Source: Melastoma dodecandrum
Lineage: Eukaryota; Streptophyta; Magnoliopsida; Myrtales; Melastomataceae
DNA length: 64,000 nt
Assembly: GCA_029817715.1 (NCBI GenBank)
Contig: JARUPY010000154.1
Span: 3,747,501-3,811,500 of the forward strand
Direction of reading: 5' to 3'
Part shown: piece by piece, positions 59,237 through 64,000 of the stretch
How the letters are laid out: each line of letters starts with the position of its first letter
How positions within the stretch are numbered: the stretch's first letter is position 1
Program-made: the position numbers and the translations under genes
Notes under the pieces: generated by a model
What the model was told of the DNA's origin: nothing
Databases searched by the model: none
The model's input: only the letters and a program-made list of their open reading frames with translations

Positions 59237-61680
59237 ATGCTAGTCAAGCAAGCTATGACCCAAGAAGAAGTTTCCTGTTTGCCAGATTCATTTGGTTACA
59301 AACAACAGCTGAACATGTATTCCCCTCTTAAGCATTCGATCCGCCTTTCTTTTTCGTTACTTGGATTCTTAGTCTCGACTATTCGGATTCGAACACGTGA
59401 ACAGAAGTAAGTTAGGTCAATCACTTGTCCCGTCCTTCTAACAGCTAAGATAAGATTGTCCTCCCGGGAAATAGTATCACATGTCATTGTTACATGGATG
59501 GTTCTTTCTTCCCCTTGTTTTACTTTGATGTCTGAACTCAGTCCCAGAGAATGTACACACAGAGTTTCTGGGATCCTCATGTTATCCTGTTACTAGTTTG
59601 TAGTTTTGTTTTCTAGTTATGATTGATCGTGGGATTGTTGTTGCTTTCATTGCAGGCCAATATCCGATGTTTCCAGTGATCTGACAGTCGAAGTTGGATC
59701 ATCAAACTTTGCCCTTCACAAGGTAAAATCACGAATTATCCAAATTCCCAGTTCTTGATGTTTTTTGTTTGTCTGATTAGCAGTTCGTTTTGTCTTTCTT
59801 TCGCAGTTTCCTCTAGTTTCGAGGAGCGGGCGGATCCGGAAGCTGCTGCTCGAATCCAAGGACGGCAAGGTCTCGCGGATAAGCCTCGTATCTGTGCCCG
59901 GCGGGGCCGAGGCGTTCGAGTTGGCTGCTAAGTTCTGTTACGGCATAAATGTAGAGATCTCGCTTTTGAACGTTGCGACCCTACGATGCGTCGCGCATTA
60001 CCTCGAGATGACAGAGGATTTCGCGGAGAAGAATCTTGCGACCCGGGCCGAGTCGTACATCAAGGAACTGGTCCTGCCGAACATATCTAACTCTGTCGTG
60101 GTGCTTCACCAGTGCGAGAGCCTGTTGCCGGTCTCAGAGGAGATAAACCTCGTATCCCGACTCACCGCGGCGATAGCGAGCAATGCTTGCAAGGAGCAGC
60201 TGGCTTCCGGGCTTTGCAAGCTCGACCGTGGATTCCCCAGGAGGACGACCGTGCGGAGGACGGAGCAGGAAACACCCTCAGATTGGTGGGGGAAGTCGCT
60301 TGTGGAGTTGAACCTCGATTTCTTCAAGCGAGTGTTGTCTGCCGTCAAATCGAAGGGACTGAAGCAGGATATGATCAGCCAGATTCTCGTGAGTTATGCA
60401 AGAACTTCACTCCAAGGATTCTTTGCGAAGGATTTGAGCTCGGGGTTGACGAAAGGAAGTGCGATGGAGTTGGAATGGCAAAAAAAGCAACGAGTTATTG
60501 TGGAAGCGATTGTGTGCCTGCTTCCTACTCAATCAAGGAAAAGCAGGGTCCCAATGGCGTTTCTCTCAAGCCTCCTGAAGACCGCTATAGGCTCAGGGGC
60601 ATCGACATCCTGCAGAGTAGATCTCGAGCGAAGAATCGGACTCCAACTCGACCAGGCGATCCTCGAGGATATACTCATACCTACTACAACTTCTGGGAAT
60701 AATAACCATGGCGGTGCAATGTATGATACGGATTCCGTATTCAGGATCTTCTCTGTGTTTCTAAATCTGGACGAGGACGAGGATGATGATGGGGATGAGG
60801 ATGGGGCTAATGATGGTAGGCTCAAAGACGAGACTGAGATGGCTTATGACTTCGACAGCCCTGGGTCGCCGAAGCATAGCGCAATTCTTAAGGTATCCAA
60901 GACGTTAGATGCGTATCTCACGGAAGTTGCACTAGATGCAAATCTGTCACCTTCCAAGTTCATAGCATTGGCAGAACTCCTGCCGGAACATGCTCGTCTG
61001 GCGAGCGACGGGCTTTATAGAGCCGTGGATATCTTCCTGAAGGTGGGTGGGTCTCAATCTCTTATCATCACTAATGTTGTTTGATCACATCGGATCATCG
61101 AACATACACTGATGCGTCTTTACGACAGGTGCATCCGAACATCAAGGACTCGGACAGATACAGACTCTGCAAGACCATAGACTGCCAGAGGCTGTCTCCG
61201 GAGGCCTGCAGCCATGCGGCGCAGAACGAGAGGCTACCTGTGCAGATGGCGGTCCAAGTCCTATACTTCGAGCAGATACGTCTCAAGAACGCGATGAATG
61301 GCAGCAGCCACAACCAATTCTTCTTTGGTTCGATCCATGGAGGGCAGGTCCCACACCGATCGGGCAGCGCCGCAGGTAGTGGAGCCATATCTCCCAGGGA
61401 CAACTACGCGTCAGTGAGGAGAGAGAACCGGGAGTTGAAGCTGGAGGTCGCGAGGATGAGGATGCGGCTAACCGACTTGGAGAAGGACCACGTATCCATG
61501 AAACAGGAACTCATCGTGAAGACTCAACCTGCTAACAAGCTGTTCAAGACATTCACGAAAAAACTCAGCAAGCTCAACACGTTGTTCCGGCTCAACAGTA
61601 TAATAAAGCCGATGGGGAGCAAGGCCAAGGGTAACGAGTCGCAGCTGTTCCAGAGACGGAGGCGGCACTCCATCTCTTGA
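59237..61680 (+). CDS. BTB/NPH3-domain protein (At1g03010 type)
   Basis: Four exons (59237-59406, 59656-59722, 59807-61042, 61129-61680) join in frame to 674 residues. The BTB domain begins PISDVSSDLTVEVGSSNFAL, HKFPLVSRSGRIRKLL. The NPH3 domain starts near DWWGKSLVELNLDFFKRVL and includes the conserved region with CRVDLERRIGLQLDQAILED and KFIALAELLPEHAR. The end has NYASVRRENRELKLEVARM (coiled coil) and a basic tail RRRRHSIS. Such proteins are substrate adaptors of CUL3 ubiquitin ligases in phototropism or auxin signalling at the plasma membrane; the specific role here is unknown. The exon 1 start is uncertain: in-frame Mets also occur at 59255 and 59315, and exon 1 is unusually hydrophobic (SFSLLGFLVS). 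An acidic loop DEDEDDDGDEDG lies near the middle. Confidence 0.92.
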
Positions 61681-61689
61681 TACCCCATC

Positions 61690-62480
61690 GCTCCGTGCAC
61701 GTGCCTTCCCGCTTTTTGTTTCCGTGTTCTGCTGCATCATGTGAGGCTTCGCTTGCGAGTGTTATATGCTGTACAGGTGCATTGTGTTTCAGGGTTTCTG
61801 CATGTTTGTCATCATCTTCGTCGTGGCCATCTTTCTTGTATTCATTTTCTTGTCTCGAAATAGATTGTGAAATCAACAAGAACGCAAAGGACAATTTGAG
61901 CTTCTTAAAATAGCAAAGGAGGAGTAAACGAAACGCAGCAATCCATATACTTGTATCCTCTATTCCTGAAACTCGAGTACGAATCTTTCATTACTCGAAA
62001 TGAGTCAGTCGGTAAAACAGGACAACCTTTGACGACCATTAGTTTAAGACCTGGAATAAAAGAGTTGCAGATGAAAAAGCAAGGCCCCATGGTCACGCCG
62101 TAAAAAGCGGGGCATGAGGGATCATCATTTTGAATCAGGCAAGGAATTGTACTGGTGGGAGTTGATTAACATGTCCGCCATGATCTATTTGTCTGAAGAA
62201 CTGTCTCAACTCGGAAACCCTTATAAGGAATTGTACTGGTGCAGTCAATTAGCGAGTCTGCCATGAATGAAAAATACACCTAAACGTAACTAAATTCCAC
62301 TTGCCAGAACAGTCCCATTGTGCCAGATTCTATGACATCGAAGGAGATGCTTAAAGAGCTAGAAGACATTGCACCAGAAGAGAAAAAAGTACTGAATACA
62401 CGCACTGTGGTAGCTCTACAATGTCAACTTACACACTCAAAATCAGTACAGAAAACAGCAATTCTGGTACTGCAAAAGAG
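61690..62480. other. 3' flank of the BTB/NPH3 gene
   Basis: This probably contains the 3' UTR. The word GGAATTGTACTGGTG repeats at about 62142 and 62227. No gene was seen. Confidence 0.45.
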
Positions 62481-62484
62481 AATT

Positions 62485-63441
62485 GCAAAATATCAAATTA
62501 TGGCCAAAAAATTAATCAACTTTCTGTTTTGACCTAAGCTTTGTTTGTTATACTATTTTGGCCATAACTTCTAATTTAACCTATTTTGTGACCCGACGTC
62601 GACGACGTTACTTATCCTGCCGACGTGGACTTAACGGGATTCGATGTGGCAAAATATTGCTTCCCACGTCAGTCATTGGTCGATCCACGTGGGTGGCATC
62701 TGAAACTTTTAAAATCTACCCTAAAGGACTTCGAATTAAATTCTTCGAACCCTAATCGTTTTTTCTTCTCCATTTCCACATGCCTCTCAACTTTACCCAT
62801 TTCTTCCTCCCATCTCGTCACCTGCCTCCATCCTTTTCGGTTTGTTGTTTTGGCTTTCCCCGACAACTGAACAAGGGGGAGAAAGGGGTTGGGGTTCAAT
62901 CTAAGGTGAAGAAGAAGCCCCCATCGTACCCAGAGCCGGCGACCACGATCACCTTGCCTGGGCTCTTGCCTTCCTGGGCTCAACGACAAGGAAACGAAAA
63001 CAACAACCACTTTGGGACGGAGGCAGATGACGAGATGGGGGGAAGAAATGGGTATCGTTCGAAGGCTGGTGGAAAGGGGGAAGAAATTAGGGTTAATTTA
63101 GGGAATAAACGGGTATCGATCTTGGAAATGGGGAAGAAATTAGGGTTGGAAGAAATGGGTATCGATTTTCTATCTTTCCTTTTTTTGTTCTTTTACGTTT
63201 CTCTTTTTTTACGAATAATTTCCAGATGGGACCCACGTGGATCGACTAATGAGTGACGTGGGAAGGAAAATTTTGCCACATCGGATTCCGTTAAGTCAAC
63301 TTCGGCAGTCTAAGTAACGTCGTCGACGTGAGGCCACAAAATAGGTTAAATTAGAAGTTATGGCCAAAATAGTATAACAAATAAAGCTTAAGTCAAAACA
63401 AAAAGTTGGTCAATAGTTGAGGTCATAATTTGATATTTTGC
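62485..63441. mobile_element. MULE-like element with ~220-bp inverted repeats
   Basis: The left arm from 62485 and the right arm ending at 63441 both start GCAAAATATCAAATTATG in reverse-complement orientation and match over about 220 bp, including CGTCGACGACGTTACTTA and GTCGATCCACGTGGG. The core carries a 158-codon plus frame (62780-63256) of unknown origin. No flanking 9-bp repeat was seen at these ends. TTCTGGAA directly outside the right end resembles TTCTGGTA 15 bases outside the left end, so the left terminus may be rearranged. Assignment to Mutator-like elements rests on arm length and ACGTGG-rich arms like those at 5713-6907. Confidence 0.75.
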
Positions 63442-63549
63442 CTTCTGGAATCCAAGCCCTCTTTCTTCTCCTTCAATGTCGTCCGAATATGACGCGTGCA
63501 AACCGTAGATTAAAGAACATATATATATATATATGGCCATCGTAAAGCG

Positions 63550-64000
63550 TCAAGCTGGAACCACCGAGTTATAGTGCTCCCCGAGTCCGAAAGCATGCTT
63601 ATGGTAGGAAAGCTTGATACTTGAACTGGGCGAGCCGCTCCCGCCGTCAGCCTTGTATTCCTTGCCCATCTCCACATCAGGGAACAATCCGGAAAATATC
63701 AATATGTGTCTTTTGAGGCAGTGGCTAAGTGCACCGAGCTCTAATTGTCCACCCCATGCTGCAGTGGACTCCACCTCTTTGCAGTAATTCTCGAACTTCT
63801 CGGCTATTGAGATATCCAAATCCCCCTCCACGATGTTTTCCAACAAGAAAAATGGGAGAAATGAAGAAGTGTTCGCTCTCATATATGAAGAAGCCATTTC
63901 TCTGAGCTGCTGGTAAGTGTATGGAGAAGAACCTCCGGACATCAAGGCAAGTTGGTCCTCGACAGCCCTATAGAGGCAGTGCCCGTCTGGTTTTATTTCA
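63550..64000 (-). CDS. OTU5: OTU-domain deubiquitinase (OTU5-like), C-terminal exon, partial
   Basis: The frame is open from the window edge to a stop at 63550-63552, about 150 codons. The catalytic segment [16 protein letters not shown] carries the OTU Asp and Cys (DGHC). [14 protein letters not shown] variation is limited: [36 protein letters not shown] and [12 protein letters not shown] follow as in plant OTU5 proteins. [14 protein letters not shown] supplies the catalytic His near the C-terminus. The enzyme would remove ubiquitin from target proteins. The N-terminal part lies outside the window. The stop is only ~110 bases from the end of the neighbouring MULE-like element, so the element may lie in or next to its 3' UTR. 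Confidence 0.92.
   Translation of the reverse strand, partial: EIKPDGHCLYRAVEDQLALMSGGSSPYTYQQLREMASSYMRANTSSFLPFFLLENIVEGDLDISIAEKFENYCKEVESTAAWGGQLELGALSHCLKRHILIFSGLFPDVEMGKEYKADGGSGSPSSSIKLSYHKHAFGLGEHYNSVVPA

Noticed and set aside
60106..60825. Antisense and alternative frames over the BTB/NPH3 exon
   Set aside because: Shadows of a long GC-rich coding exon whose sense frame matches the family throughout.
1..64000. CRISPR arrays, bacterial operons, rRNA genes
   Set aside because: No regularly spaced repeats with unique spacers, no Shine-Dalgarno-led gene strings and no rRNA segments were seen; the gene structure is that of a plant nuclear genome.

Overview
The window is nuclear DNA from a eudicot plant. 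The genes have many short GT-AG introns, the spacers are AT-rich, and the gene families are plant ones: phi-class GST, cluster-I HAK potassium transporters, an NPH3-type BTB protein and a plant CW-zinc-finger protein. Transposon debris is dense. Species cannot be decided from the sequence alone. There are no rRNA genes, CRISPR arrays or bacterial-type operons.

Layout from the left. 0.3-1.6 kb: two small minus-strand putative secreted-protein genes, one apparently frameshifted. 4.4-5.3 kb: a three-exon phi GST (minus). 5.7-6.9 kb: a Mutator-like element (MULE) with ~260-bp inverted repeats and a perfect 9-bp target duplication. 9.1-12.1 kb: an ATG18/PROPPIN autophagy gene (minus). 13.1-16.5 kb: a multi-exon acidic, probably nuclear protein of unknown function (minus). 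17.9-19.4 kb: an eIF4A gene (minus) with an unusual motif VI. 16.8-24.2 kb: a patchwork of repeated segments derived partly from the eIF4A 3' flank, mixed with a decayed Copia gag, miniature LTR elements (TRIMs) and a copied piece of the 37.9-kb gene. 24.2-28.2 kb: a complete-looking hAT element with a dead transposase, flanked by same-orientation LTR-like repeats. 30.3-36.7 kb: two tandem HAK potassium transporter genes (plus). 38.5-41.9 kb: a SANT-domain gene with a broken SANT exon (plus). 42.3-43.6 kb: a decayed metal-tolerance (CDF) gene (minus). 46.1-53.1 kb: a large CW-type zinc-finger gene (minus, 11 coding exons). 54.2-54.9 kb: a second MULE with a 10-bp target duplication and a tRNA-like core. 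55.4-56.5 kb: a TRIM and a remnant of a SPATA20-like gene. 59.2-61.7 kb: an NPH3/BTB gene (plus). 62.5-63.4 kb: a third long-inverted-repeat element. From 63.55 kb to the edge: the last exon of an OTU deubiquitinase (minus).

The intact genes do housekeeping or signalling work: detoxification, autophagy, translation initiation, potassium uptake, chromatin reading, phototropism-type ubiquitin adaptors and deubiquitination. They do not form a cluster with a shared pathway, apart from the tandem HAK pair. The most distinctive content is the transposon biology: one TRIM insertion is dated against an empty site within the same window, two MULEs have clear target duplications, and several decayed genes lie between intact ones. 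I did not find a convincing wholly new system. The best leads are the tRNA-like MULE core, the substituted motif VI of eIF4A, and the duplicated small minus-strand exon at 17.4/20.8 kb. Exon limits were worked out by hand from splice signals and frame closure and have not been checked against transcripts.
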